Under the pieces are notes generated by a model. It saw nothing but the letters and a program-made list of their open reading frames with translations. It had not been told where the DNA came from and made no database searches. A DNA stretch of 41,205 nt, from positions 1 through 41,205 of the forward strand of contig CAWAOX010000008.1 in NCBI GenBank assembly GCA_963783835.1. The letters are read 5' to 3'. Shown here one piece after another: positions 8,606 through 17,616 of the stretch. The stretch comes from CAIQPS01 sp963783835 (lineage in GTDB: Bacteria > Actinomycetota > Thermoleophilia > RBG-16-64-13). The stretch's first letter is position 1. Each line of letters starts with the position of its first letter. The translations under genes were made by a program, and so were the position numbers.

Positions 8606-10621
8606 GTGGCCGGCCCGCTCCGTCCCCTCACTCTCGGCACCGCCGGTCACATCGACCACGGTAAGACCACGCTGGTCAAGGCCCTCACCGGGCGTGATAC
8701 CGACCGGCTCAAGGAGGAGAAGGAGCGGGGCATCAGCATCGAACTGGGCTTTGCCGAACTCTCGCTTCCCAGCGGCCGGCATCTTAGCGTCGTGGACGTC
8801 CCCGGTCACGAACGTTTCGTCAAGACCATGGTGGCAGGTGCCACCGGTATCGACATGTTCCTCCTGGTGGTGGCCGCCGACGACGGGGTGATGCCCCAGA
8901 CGCGTGAGCACCTTCGCATCATCGAGCTTCTCGGCATCCCCGCCGGCCTGGTGGCTCTCACCAAGATCGACGTGGTCGACCCCGACCTCGCCGAACTGGC
9001 CAGGGCCGATGTCGAGGAGTTCCTCGACTCCACCCGCTATGCGGGCGCGCCCATCGTGATGGTGAGTGGGGTGACGGGCGAGGGGTTGCCCGAGTTGCTG
9101 GTGGAGCTCGACCGTCTGGGCGGCGAAGTGCCGCCTCGCCTGTCGTATCCCGCGACGCGTATGCCGGTGGACCGGGTCTTCTCCTTGCGCGGCATCGGGA
9201 CGGTCGTAACCGGGACGTTGTGGTCGGGCACGCTGACCGCCGAGGACAACGTCGCCATCCTACCTGCTCGCGGGGGCAGGGGCTCCTCGGCTTTGCGCGA
9301 AGTCCGGGTTCGGAGCGTTGAGGTGCACGACCACGAAGTGGAGGCGGCCACCGGAGGGCAGCGTGTGGCTCTGAACTTGACCGGCGTGGCCCGCCAGGAG
9401 GTCGACCGGGGGCAATGGGTGGTCAAGGACCCGGCTATCGAGCCCGCGTACCTCGCCGACGCCCGCCTGACCCTGCTCCACGACGCGCCCGGCCCGGTCC
9501 CGCGGGTGTTCCGGGCCCGGGTGGATCACGGCACCGCCGAGATGTTGGTCAAAGTGGTGTTGGCCGATCGGGAGATCCTGTCACCCGGAGAGAGTTGCTA
9601 CGCCCAGTTCCGCTTCGAGGAGCAGGTGCTCGTCTATCCGGGAGACCAGTTCATCGTCCGCTCCCTGACGCCCGTCACCACCATCGGCGGGGGACGGGTC
9701 ATAGACCCGGCGGCTCGCAAACACGGCACAGGGCCCCAGTGGCGCGAGCGCCTGGACTTCCTGGAGCAGGGAGCCCCGGACTCCATAGCTACACTCTTGT
9801 TGCGCGAAGCATTCCCGTCTTTCCTGGTCCGCGGGAGACTCGAAGCCAGTCCTTATCTGTGGCGGTTTGTAGCCGCGGAGATCGGCGCGGCCGTCGCCGG
9901 CCTGCTGGCCGACGGTCGCGCGGTGGCGCCCGTCGCGGGCGCGACCCCCGCGGCGGGTGGGGCCGCCCGCCTCTTCCACGGTCCGTCGTTCCGGGCTCTC
10001 GTAGAAACGACTCATGCCGCGCTGACACAGCGCGGGGAGAGCGACGCTCTGAATCCCTATCTGACCCTCGGTGAGTTGCGGCGCGAGCTTGCACGCGGCA
10101 AGGAATGGCCGGCGCTCGACTCCGCGCTCGAGCAGTTGCTGGCCGCGGGCGAGATCAGCCGTACGGAGCACGGCTACCGGGTCGCGGGCGCCGTGGGTGC
10201 GGACGAGCCGGAAGACGAGACCACGATGCGTTTGCTGGCGCAGTTCACGGGCGACGCCGGAGGCACGGGTGGCTCGGGCGACGTGGAGAGCCTTTCCGCC
10301 GAGACGCCTACAGTCGTGGTGGCGGCTGAGGCGGCGGGGGTGAGCGCGCGGGACGGGCAGCGACTCGTCGATGCCCTGGTCCGCCGGGGGAGACTGGTCA
10401 AAGTCGGGGAGGACCTCTATTACCCGCCGGATCGGCTGGAGGCCTTGATGGCCCGGCTCGCGGCCGCGATGGAGGCGGCCGGTCAGATCACTCTGGCCGA
10501 GGCCCGCGACCTGCTGGGGACCTCCCGGCGCTTCGCGCAGGCCATCCTGGAGCACATGGATTCCGAGGGGATGACGCTGCGGGTGGGCGACGCGCGGCGC
10601 CTGCGGCGCCGGCGCCGCTAG
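8606..10621 (+). CDS. selB: Selenocysteine-specific translation elongation factor SelB
   Basis: SelB delivers Sec-tRNA(Sec) to UGA codons followed by a SECIS hairpin. The 671-aa product begins with an EF-Tu-like GTPase: GTAGHIDHGKTTLVKAL (G1), GISIELGFA (switch I), VDVPGHERFVKTM (G3) and ALTKIDVVD (G4). These are followed by beta-barrel domains with FSLRGIGTVVTGT and VTTIGGGRVIDP. The last third is a set of winged-helix domains ending in SRRFAQAILEHMDSEGM and an Arg-rich tail, the mRNA-hairpin-binding part of bacterial SelB. Length is normal to slightly long for the family (about 610-670). The start is GTG 8606, just after the selA stop. It converges on the receiver gene, with 21 bases between stops. 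Confidence 0.96.
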   Translation: MAGPLRPLTLGTAGHIDHGKTTLVKALTGRDTDRLKEEKERGISIELGFAELSLPSGRHLSVVDVPGHERFVKTMVAGATGIDMFLLVVAADDGVMPQTREHLRIIELLGIPAGLVALTKIDVVDPDLAELARADVEEFLDSTRYAGAPIVMVSGVTGEGLPELLVELDRLGGEVPPRLSYPATRMPVDRVFSLRGIGTVVTGTLWSGTLTAEDNVAILPARGGRGSSALREVRVRSVEVHDHEVEAATGGQRVALNLTGVARQEVDRGQWVVKDPAIEPAYLADARLTLLHDAPGPVPRVFRARVDHGTAEMLVKVVLADREILSPGESCYAQFRFEEQVLVYPGDQFIVRSLTPVTTIGGGRVIDPAARKHGTGPQWRERLDFLEQGAPDSIATLLLREAFPSFLVRGRLEASPYLWRFVAAEIGAAVAGLLADGRAVAPVAGATPAAGGAARLFHGPSFRALVETTHAALTQRGESDALNPYLTLGELRRELARGKEWPALDSALEQLLAAGEISRTEHGYRVAGAVGADEPEDETTMRLLAQFTGDAGGTGGSGDVESLSAETPTVVVAAEAAGVSARDGQRLVDALVRRGRLVKVGEDLYYPPDRLEALMARLAAAMEAAGQITLAEARDLLGTSRRFAQAILEHMDSEGMTLRVGDARRLRRRRR

Positions 10622-10642
10622 CGCGACCCGCAAGGCCGGGCT

Positions 10643-11032
10643 TCACTTGTAGCGTCCAAGATGCAGCAGGGCGAGGAGACGGTCAGGCGGCTCGTTGCGG
10701 CTCACGAACCCGTCGCACCCTGCGAGCCGGGAGGACTCCTCCGCCTCGGGCCCTGCGCTCATGGCGATGACTCGGGAATCCCTGCACGCGCGCCTGATGC
10801 CCTCGACCAGCGCCACCGAACGCCCTTGCGCGGTCGCGCTGCTGTGGCTCCGCGAACTCCCCTCCGGAAGCTCCCAGTCGAGGAGGATCACATCCACATG
10901 GCCCTGTCCCAGCACGGAAAGGAGCTGCAGTTCATCGGCCGCTTCGAGGACGTCGCGTTCTCCAAGCTCTTCGAGTAGCAGGCGGAGGGCCGCCCGTATC
11001 TCCGCGTTGTCGTCTGCAAGAAGTATTTGCAT
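10643..11032 (-). CDS. Stand-alone response-regulator receiver domain
   Basis: A 129-aa receiver with no output domain. ILLADDNAEIR gives the acidic pocket (D7, D8), VILLDWELPEG gives the phospho-acceptor D52, and VIAMSAGPE gives the conserved Ser/Thr-Ala region. The usual active-site lysine is replaced by Arg in GFVSRNEPPDRLL. About 15 Ser-rich residues are inserted after the phosphorylation loop. The ATG at 11032 places the first strand directly at the N-terminus; an upstream ATG at 11074 would add an unrelated leader. It lies 58 bases downstream of the histidine kinase, in the same direction, so it may be a second phosphate acceptor or a modulator of that kinase. CheY/Spo0F-like proteins act by protein contact. 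Confidence 0.82.
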   Translation of the reverse strand: MQILLADDNAEIRAALRLLLEELGERDVLEAADELQLLSVLGQGHVDVILLDWELPEGSSRSHSSATAQGRSVALVEGIRRACRDSRVIAMSAGPEAEESSRLAGCDGFVSRNEPPDRLLALLHLGRYK

Positions 11033-11090
11033 GCAGATACTGTGCCTTGAAAGGGGCGCATGGACCAGCGGCAAGTGGACGGTTGTGAAC

Positions 11091-13367
11091 CTAGCCGGCT
11101 GGCCAGTCGAGCGGCTCTTGGGATCTCGTGTCTCCGGGCGACCACGTGACGGAAACGGTGGTTCCCTGGCCAGGCGCGGAACTGATGGTCAAGCTCGCTC
11201 CGATCGCTTCGGCCCGCTCCTTCATGATGCCCAGGCCAAACTGGGCGGACCCTGCCGCGGCCGGGTCGAAACCTGTCCCATCGTCTCGTATCGCCAGATG
11301 CACTTCTCCACCGGGCTCATCGTCTGACCACAGGGACACCGTAGCCGTGGTCGCCCCTGAGTGCTTGGCCACATTGTTCAGAGCCTCTTGAGCGATCCGG
11401 TACAGGGCCAGGCGAACGTCGGTCGGCAGCGTGTCGGCGTTCTCGGTCCTTACTTCCACCGGGATGCGGGCGCGACCGGTGACCGCCTCGCCCAACTGCT
11501 TGAGTAAGTCGCTCAGTTTCGCCTCAGCCAGCGCCGCTGGACGCAGTTCCAACAGGAGGGTGCGCATCTCGGCCAACGCTCCTCGCGTCAGTTGGCGCAA
11601 CTCGTCCAACTGCCGGGCCCCCTGCCCCGGATCTCGCGCGTAGATCCGGGGCAGGACCTCGGCGATCAGGCTGACGGAGAAGAGGGTCTGACTGACAGCG
11701 TCATGTAGATCTCGGGCCAACCGGTTCCTCTCCGCCGCTGCGGCCGACTCCTCCGCGTGCTCATACAGACGAGCGTTGTCGACAGCCATGCCTATCTGAT
11801 TGCCGAGGGCGGCGAGCGCCGAGAGTTGTTCGGGAGAAGAATCCAGCTCCCGGCGGGTGAAAAGCATCAGGGCTCCAAAGACGGTCCCTTTCGCGTTCAC
11901 AGGTATCTGGACTGCAGACCGCCAGCCGGCAGGCTCCAGGAGGGTCCGGAGTTCGTCAGACAAGGAACCGATCGGGAGGGTGGCCGGCTGCCCTTTGAGC
12001 TCCGTCAGCCGCTGCTCCAGATCCTCGGGGGGACGGCTGCGGATAGTGGCGAGTACGTCGGCGGGCAGGTTCCTCGAAGCCACCAACTGGTTCTCGTCCG
12101 TGTCTCCCTCTCTGTCGGGCAGCATGAAAGCCACTCCCGCGTCGAAGCCCAAGTCGGCCATTATCTCGCCGAGCGCATCCTCGAGGATCCGTTCTAGGTC
12201 GAGGGACTGGCTGACGACTGCAGCGACAGCGTTGAGGGTGGCAAGTTCCTGCGTTCGGGCGGCCACCCGCTCGTCCAGTTCGGTGTACGAGTCCCGAAGC
12301 TGCACGGACATCGCGTTGAACTGCTCAGCGAGCTCCTGTAGCTCATCGTGCGTGTTGATGCTCACCGAATGCTCGAAGTCGCCGGCCGCCACCCTTCGGG
12401 CCGCTCCTGTGAGTGCCTGCACCGGCCGCGTCACCCGGCGGACGCCGAACCATACCACCAACGATGGGATCAACAGCCCGAGAACGAGTAGCACCAGGAG
12501 AAGGGTGCGGTATCCCTGAGAAGGGCGGATAAGGGTGGACCAATCTTCTATCGCGATAAGACCCCAGCTTGTCCCGGGGACAGGGGCATAAGCGGCGACG
12601 ACGTCCTTTTGGTTGAGATCACGAGTGCGCTGAGCGCCCGTCCGGCCGGACACCACGTCTTGGACGATCTTCTGGGACATCAAGTCCATACCCACCAGAG
12701 CCGCATCCGGGTGTTGGATGACCCGGCCGTTCCCGTCGACGACGTACACATCTCCGCTCACGCCCACCCGAAGCTTTGCGATATCACCATAGAGCGCGCT
12801 CACCGAGGTCGCCCCCACGCGGAACATGCCCGCAAGGACGCCGTTGAACTCTCCCCTGGGCCCGACGATGGGCACAGCGACGGTGACTACACTCGCGCCC
12901 TCCGCGCCATCGAGGCCGATGTCCGAGTAGACCGGTCGCGACGAGCGCAGAAGCTGGGCGAAGTACGGGTGGGACGACCAGTCTTGACCGACATCACTGG
13001 GCCTGGCCGGCCAAGCGGCGACGAACGTGCCATGGGGATCGAGGATGACCGTCCCGCCATCGAAGATGGAGAGCTTGTTCGAGGCGGCGGCCAGCGCCTT
13101 CTGCTGTTGTGCCGGTTGGTCCTCTGCGATATCGGATTGCCGGGTGAGGCTTCCGAGATCCAGAGCGAACTGGTTGATCTCGGCGGCCAGGTTCGCGGAC
13201 GACAAGCGGGCGAGTTCCTGGTTGCGCTGTATGGCCTGCTGCTCGGTCACACGCCCATACGCGTAGACCGCGACGACCGCCACGGCAAAGAGGATGAGTG
13301 CGGTCGGGACAAGGGACCAGGCGAGGATTCGTCTTCGCAAACGGCTTGGCTTGAAGAAAGCTCCCAT
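11091..13367 (-). CDS. NarL-type sensor histidine kinase (dCache - HAMP - GAF - HisKA_3 - HATPase)
   Basis: A 758-aa membrane kinase. Helix 1 (about residues 13-37) and helix 2 (about 286-308) enclose a 250-residue extracellular region with double-Cache features: ILDPHGTFVAAWP, then SSHPYFAQLLRSSRPVYSD, then VYVVDGNGRVIQHPD. HAMP follows (VTRPVQALTGAARRVAAGDF), then a coiled region and a GAF-like domain. The H-box NRLARDLHDAVSQTL puts the phospho-His near 555, typical of the HisKA_3 group that pairs with LuxR-type regulators. ATP-binding boxes are RIAQEALNNVAKHS, IRDDGTGFDP and FGLGIMKERA. It lies 21 bases after the solute-binding lipoprotein gene in an apparent operon that also encodes a LuxR-type regulator and a lone receiver. 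The ligand may be presented by the binding protein; that is inference. Confidence 0.92.
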   Translation of the reverse strand: MGAFFKPSRLRRRILAWSLVPTALILFAVAVVAVYAYGRVTEQQAIQRNQELARLSSANLAAEINQFALDLGSLTRQSDIAEDQPAQQQKALAAASNKLSIFDGGTVILDPHGTFVAAWPARPSDVGQDWSSHPYFAQLLRSSRPVYSDIGLDGAEGASVVTVAVPIVGPRGEFNGVLAGMFRVGATSVSALYGDIAKLRVGVSGDVYVVDGNGRVIQHPDAALVGMDLMSQKIVQDVVSGRTGAQRTRDLNQKDVVAAYAPVPGTSWGLIAIEDWSTLIRPSQGYRTLLLVLLVLGLLIPSLVVWFGVRRVTRPVQALTGAARRVAAGDFEHSVSINTHDELQELAEQFNAMSVQLRDSYTELDERVAARTQELATLNAVAAVVSQSLDLERILEDALGEIMADLGFDAGVAFMLPDREGDTDENQLVASRNLPADVLATIRSRPPEDLEQRLTELKGQPATLPIGSLSDELRTLLEPAGWRSAVQIPVNAKGTVFGALMLFTRRELDSSPEQLSALAALGNQIGMAVDNARLYEHAEESAAAAERNRLARDLHDAVSQTLFSVSLIAEVLPRIYARDPGQGARQLDELRQLTRGALAEMRTLLLELRPAALAEAKLSDLLKQLGEAVTGRARIPVEVRTENADTLPTDVRLALYRIAQEALNNVAKHSGATTATVSLWSDDEPGGEVHLAIRDDGTGFDPAAAGSAQFGLGIMKERAEAIGASLTISSAPGQGTTVSVTWSPGDTRSQEPLDWPAG

Positions 13368-13388
13368 GCGGCGACTTAAACCGGCGTC

Positions 13389-14771
13389 TTACTGCCCGAC
13401 GTTTGTCTGGGCCGCTTCGACCTGCCCGCTCACGTCCCGCAGGATGTCGACCTGAGATTGACCGAGGGTGAAGATCCTTGTGAACGCGTCTCTCAGAAGG
13501 CGGGTGGCTTCGTCCATGTTCCCTGGGAACACCTCCTGGACGACGGAATAGCCCTCACGGTGCGGGGCGGCGAAAACGTCGAGGTCCATGTCCTTGGCCT
13601 TGTCCGGATACTGCTCTCTTACAAATCGCTGCCAGTCGACCATAAGTGACAGCCGGGCCGGCTGGAGCAGGTTAGCCTCCGCCATGGCCAGCCCGTACTC
13701 CCTGCTCACGAGGAACTTCATCAGCTCCCAGGCCTCCTGCGGATGCCGCGTCTGCGAATAGATGCCGAAGCCGTCGGTCGTGCTCAGCGTCACCCGCTTC
13801 GCCGGTCCCGCTGGAATCGGCGCCACACCGATACGGAAGTCCGCATTTTCCAGGATGTTCTTGAGCCCCCAGGAACCGTCTTCGACCATGGCCAATTTGC
13901 CGCTATAGAACGCTGCCTGGGTCCCCACGTTGTTCACATCCGTGAACGTAGCCATCACCTCGTCGTCCCACATGCGGGCCCGCACCCATTCGAGGGCCGC
14001 GAGCGCCTGGGGGCTATCGATGTCGCACTTGGTCGGATCGGTGGGATCCACGATATGGCCCCCCCAGGCATTGATATGCACTTGCAGCCGGTCCCAACCG
14101 ATGTCGATCATGCTGCCCCAGATGTCGGTCTTCCCGTCGCCGTCGGTATCGTGAGCCAGCTTCTTCATGGCCGCGAGGTAATCGTCGTGGGTCCAGGAGG
14201 CGTCAGGATAGGTGACCCCGTACTTGTCGAAGATGTCCTTGTTGTAGTAGAGGACGAGGCTGCCCTGGTACTTCGGCACGCCGAACTGCCGTCCGCTCGC
14301 GTCGAAGAAGGCCCTGTACTGGACAGGATCCCAGTCGGAGACGATGGTCGGGTCCAGGTCGGTTTCCACGTACTTGCGCAGATCGAGTACGTAGCCCTTC
14401 TGATTCCATACGGGGAAGAACTCACAGCAGCCCTGGAAGACATCGGCCGCGTTGCCGGCCTGCATGTCGAGCGGCATCTGGTCGGCGAGATTATCGGGAT
14501 CGGGGGTGTAGAAGACGCTGAGGTTCGGGTGTTCTCCCTGGAAGATCGTCAGCTCTTTCTGAGCCATAGGGGGGAACCACTCGGTCCTCCAGTCCTGGTA
14601 GACGAGCTGGACCCTCTGCTCCGGTGAGGATGACTCGGAGGGGCCGCTGCTTCCGCACCCCGCCACAATGCCGGTCATCACGAGCGCGCAGGTAAGCAAG
14701 GCCGCGCCCGCCAATCCGGGATGGCCTGCGAGCCATCGCGCCTTGCGCCCGCGGGACCCGGCCGGTCTCAT
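13389..14771 (-). CDS. Extracellular solute-binding lipoprotein (sugar ABC family 1 type)
   Basis: A 460-aa family-1 solute-binding protein. After a basic start and hydrophobic helix, the lipobox-like IVAGC (about residues 35-39) marks a lipoprotein cleavage site, followed by a Ser-rich tether. The mature part has family-typical segments: AADVFQG, FGVPKYQGSLVLYYNKDIFDKYGV, AWGGHIVDP, AFYSGKLAMVEDGSWGL, GFGIYSQTRHPQEAWELMKFLVS. Relatives bind sugars, oligosaccharides or polyols. The start ATG 14771 overlaps the regulator stop (ATGA). No permease or ATPase gene is adjacent; instead the gene sits between a response regulator and a histidine kinase with an extracellular sensor domain. This suggests a ligand-presenting role in signalling rather than, or besides, transport. 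Confidence 0.88.
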   Translation of the reverse strand: MRPAGSRGRKARWLAGHPGLAGAALLTCALVMTGIVAGCGSSGPSESSSPEQRVQLVYQDWRTEWFPPMAQKELTIFQGEHPNLSVFYTPDPDNLADQMPLDMQAGNAADVFQGCCEFFPVWNQKGYVLDLRKYVETDLDPTIVSDWDPVQYRAFFDASGRQFGVPKYQGSLVLYYNKDIFDKYGVTYPDASWTHDDYLAAMKKLAHDTDGDGKTDIWGSMIDIGWDRLQVHINAWGGHIVDPTDPTKCDIDSPQALAALEWVRARMWDDEVMATFTDVNNVGTQAAFYSGKLAMVEDGSWGLKNILENADFRIGVAPIPAGPAKRVTLSTTDGFGIYSQTRHPQEAWELMKFLVSREYGLAMAEANLLQPARLSLMVDWQRFVREQYPDKAKDMDLDVFAAPHREGYSVVQEVFPGNMDEATRLLRDAFTRIFTLGQSQVDILRDVSGQVEAAQTNVGQ

Positions 14772-15406
14772 TCGACCAACCTCCCGTGGATGGCCATCGA
14801 GACAGCCTCCGTGCGGCTGCCGGCCCCCAGCTTCATGAGGATGTTGCTCACGTGGAATTTGACCGTCGACCGGCTCACAAAAAGCTTCTTGGCTATCTCG
14901 GGATTGCTCAGGCCGTCCACCATCAACCGGAGTATCTCGAGCTCGCGCTCGGTGAGGCCCGGGCCGGGCTCGTCGCGATGGGTGGCGGCCCTTATGAGCA
15001 CCTCGGCTGCCTCCGGCGCCAGGGTCGCGCGACCGGCGTGGGCGGCGCGTATGGCCTTCGCCAACTCGTCCGCCGAAACGTTCTTCAGCAGGTAGCCGAT
15101 GGCGCCCGCCTTGAGCGCCCCCTGCACGAGCTCCTCTTCCTTGTAGCTGGTGAGCGCGATGACCTGCACGTGCGGACAGGCCTCGCGGATCAGCCGGGTG
15201 GCCTCCGAGCCGTCCACCTCGGGCATCACCAGGTCCATGAGCACGACATCCGGCCGGAAATCCGGGCACCTGCGCACGGCCTCCAGGCCGCCGCCGGCCT
15301 CACCCACGAACTCCAGGTCATCGTATGCCATCAAGAACGCCGACAATCCGCTCCGAACCACCGCGTGGTCGTCGACGATCATCACCCGCACCGGTCCCTC
15401 TTGCAT
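14768..15406 (-). CDS. NarL/LuxR-family DNA-binding response regulator
   Basis: A 212-aa two-domain regulator. The receiver shows VMIVDDHAVVRSG (D12, D13), VVLMDLVMPEVDG (phospho-acceptor D58), ALTSYKEEE and YLLKNVSADEL (conserved Lys). The C-terminal LuxR-type helix-turn-helix shows LTERELEILRLMVDGLSNPE followed by IAKKLFVSRSTVKFHVSNI. The ATG at 15406 follows a strong GGAGGAG ribosome site. It is the first gene of the minus-strand cassette, with the binding protein translationally coupled behind it by an ATGA overlap and the kinase next. It is probably phosphorylated by that kinase and regulates the cassette or a sugar-use operon elsewhere. Confidence 0.94.
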   Translation of the reverse strand: MQEGPVRVMIVDDHAVVRSGLSAFLMAYDDLEFVGEAGGGLEAVRRCPDFRPDVVLMDLVMPEVDGSEATRLIREACPHVQVIALTSYKEEELVQGALKAGAIGYLLKNVSADELAKAIRAAHAGRATLAPEAAEVLIRAATHRDEPGPGLTERELEILRLMVDGLSNPEIAKKLFVSRSTVKFHVSNILMKLGAGSRTEAVSMAIHGRLVE

Positions 15407-15530
15407 GCCACTCCTCCCCCCGGTCGCCCGATCGCGGCTCTCGCGCCGTGAACGCGGCGAGTACAAGGGTAGCGCGCCGGGCGCGGTTCGTGAACCCCGC
15501 GCCGCAAAACCCCTCCATCTGGCTAGGTAT

Positions 15531-15542
15531 ATGACTGGTCAT
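15531..15542. promoter_or_regulatory. Small inverted repeat in divergent intergenic region
   Basis: ATGAC-TG-GTCAT is a perfect 5-bp inverted repeat with a 2-base centre, inside the 231-base region between the divergent regulator gene (start 15406) and the MacB-like permease gene (start 15638). It lies just after the AT-rich GTATAT. It could be an operator, but 5-bp arms can occur by chance and there is no second copy nearby. Confidence 0.25.
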
Positions 15543-15637
15543 CCGGACATCCGAGGACTCTCCTCCCGCCTGATTCGGCCGACCCCGCAAACGGCCAACA
15601 TGGAGACAGCGCACAACGCAAGACCGGAGGCGGAGCG

Positions 15638-16792
15638 ATGAGGATCTTCAGGAACGTGTTTCGCAGGAAGATGAGGGCTTTCTTGACCATATTCGGCATC
15701 ACCATCGGGGTGTTCGCCCTGGTAGTGATGGGCAGCATGGCCGAGAAGATCAACCTGATGGTGTCCGGCGGCACCCGCTACTACAGCGACAAAGTCGTCA
15801 TCACCGACGCCTCCACCCCGACCGGCGGCTACAGCACCACGCCTATCGCGGTGAACCGCATCCAGGAGATCGAAGACGTTCCCGGTGTGGCGCGGGCGAG
15901 CGCCAGCATCTATCTGTTGCTCGACAACGAAAGCAGCATGTCCATGAACGGCATCGTCGGCAGCGACATGCGGAACCAGGGTTATGAGACGTTCGAGCTC
16001 CGTATGGCCGAAGGCCGCGACCTCACCGCCGCCGATCGCGGCAAGGCGGTCGTGGGCTGCGACATCGCAAGAGCACTGGGGGCGAAAGTCGGAGGGACCG
16101 TCGACCTGAGGGGCAAGCCCTTCGAGGTGGTCGGCATCTACGACAAGACCCTCACCGCCCCCGACAATACGGTAGTCGTAAGCCTCCGCGACGTGCAGCA
16201 GCTCCTGTTCGCCGACCTGCCCGCCATAGTGCAGCAGCAGGTGAACCCCGATGAACTGGCCACCTCGATCACAGCCTATCCGGATCCCGGTGTCGATGCC
16301 GACCAACTCGCCTCGACGATCGAGGGGACGGTCCCGGGCGTGACCGCGTCCGGTCCCCAGGCTTTCATCGACATGTTCAAAAACATGACCAAGATCTTCA
16401 ACGGCATCATCTTCGGGGTGGCGCTCATCTCCCTGCTGGTAGGCGGCCTGTCGGTGGTCAACACCATGACCATGTCGGTGCTCGAGCGGACCCGGGAGAT
16501 CGGTATCCGCAAGGCCATCGGGGCCTCCCACCGGCAGATCGTGGGCCAGTTCCTCAGCGAGTCGGCCTTCATCGGGTTCCTGGGCGGCGCGACGGGCCTG
16601 CTGCTCGGTTGGATCGCCGCGACCGTGGTGAACGCGCTCATGGGGCAGAGCGGCACCGTGCTCTTCCTGGTGACCCCGCGCCTGGCCATCGGTGCAGTCG
16701 CCTTCGCGATCGTCCTCGGCGTGGCCAGCGGCTTCTACCCGTCCTTCCACGCAGCGCGGCTCAAGCCGGTCCTCGCCCTCAGGTACGAGTGA
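15638..16792 (+). CDS. MacB/FtsX-type ABC transporter permease
   Basis: A 384-aa permease. An N-terminal helix (LTIFGITIGVFALVVMGSM, about residues 13-32) is followed by a roughly 220-residue periplasmic MacB_PCD-like domain and then three C-terminal helices of the FtsX domain. The segments NTMTMSVLERTREIGIRKA and IGASHRQIVGQFLSESAFIG are the family coupling region that meets the ATPase. Such exporters move peptides, lipoproteins or antibiotics, or transmit force without transport. The start ATG 15638 has GGAGG 7-11 bases upstream. The ATPase gene follows 71 bases after the stop and a radical SAM gene after that, so the three may act as a unit. The substrate is unknown. Confidence 0.9.
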   Translation: MRIFRNVFRRKMRAFLTIFGITIGVFALVVMGSMAEKINLMVSGGTRYYSDKVVITDASTPTGGYSTTPIAVNRIQEIEDVPGVARASASIYLLLDNESSMSMNGIVGSDMRNQGYETFELRMAEGRDLTAADRGKAVVGCDIARALGAKVGGTVDLRGKPFEVVGIYDKTLTAPDNTVVVSLRDVQQLLFADLPAIVQQQVNPDELATSITAYPDPGVDADQLASTIEGTVPGVTASGPQAFIDMFKNMTKIFNGIIFGVALISLLVGGLSVVNTMTMSVLERTREIGIRKAIGASHRQIVGQFLSESAFIGFLGGATGLLLGWIAATVVNALMGQSGTVLFLVTPRLAIGAVAFAIVLGVASGFYPSFHAARLKPVLALRYE

Positions 16793-16863
16793 TGGCCCGG
16801 CTCGTGAGCACCGAAGCGACCGACACCGACATGACTGCCAAGAACATAGAAGGGATGAACACA

Positions 16864-17615
16864 ATGAAGACTATCGTGAGCGTACGCGGACTCGAGAAGC
16901 GCTATCAACTCGGCAAGGACAACTTCGTCGACGCGCTGCGCGGCGCCTCCGTCAACGTCGGCTCCGGCGAGATGGTGGCGATCATGGGACCGTCGGGATG
17001 CGGGAAATCGACGATGCTCCACATGATGGGCTGCCTCGACGAGCCGGATTCCGGCGAGGTGTGGCTGAACGGCCGCCGCGTGGATGACCTCAGCACCCGG
17101 GCGACGACCAGGCTGCTCCGCGAGGAGATCGGCTTCATCTTCCAGGGCTTCAACCTGGTGGCATCCATGACGGCCCTCGAGAACGTCGCCATTGCATCGC
17201 AGTACGCGGGTAAGACGCGGCGCGAGTGCGCAGAAGCTGGCGCTGCGAGGCCCTGGAGGCCGTAGGCCTGGCCGATCGGGCCGGTCACCGGCCGTCCGAA
17301 CTCTCCGGTGGTCAGCAGCAGCGGGTGGCCATCGCCCGGGCGCTGGTCAACCGGCCGGCGGTCATCATGGGCGACGAGCCCACCGGCAACCTGGACAGCA
17401 CCAGTTCGACCGAAGTCATCGACATGATGCGCGAGATCAACCTCCTAACGGGCACCACGTTCATCCTGGTGACCCACGATCCCGATGTGGCTGAGGCCTG
17501 CGACCGGGTGATCCACATGCGCGACGGCGTCGTCACCGACGAGACCGCCTGCCGCGGGGTGCCCGCCGTGGAGGCGGAAGAGGATGCCGACCGCGACTTG
17601 GCGGAAGTGGCCTGA
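16864..17615 (+). pseudogene. MacB/LolD-type ABC transporter ATPase, frameshifted
   Basis: The sequence encodes a MacB/LolD-type ATPase in two frames. The first part carries Walker A (GPSGCGKST), GCLDEPDSGEVWLNG and the Q-loop IFQGFNLV, then runs out of frame after ASQYAGKTRRE and stops at 17263-17265. The second part, readable from about 17226, carries ALEAVGLADRAGHRPSELSG, the LSGGQQQR signature, Walker B plus the catalytic Glu (VIMGDEPTGNLDS) and the H-loop VTHDPD. The break is at about 17218-17262; all essential motifs survive, so it needs only a net one-base change. I chose the ATG at 16864 (AAGGG about nine bases before it); an in-frame ATG at 16792 overlaps the permease stop. It is either a true pseudogene or a local sequence error. 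Confidence 0.85.
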
Positions 17616-17616
17616 C

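Noticed and set aside
15600..15641. 13-codon leader frame overlapping the permease start
   Set aside because: Too short to judge and without its own ribosome site; it may be chance.
17218..17265. Programmed frameshift in the ABC ATPase
   Set aside because: No slippery run or downstream hairpin is apparent at the break, and this gene family does not use frameshifting.
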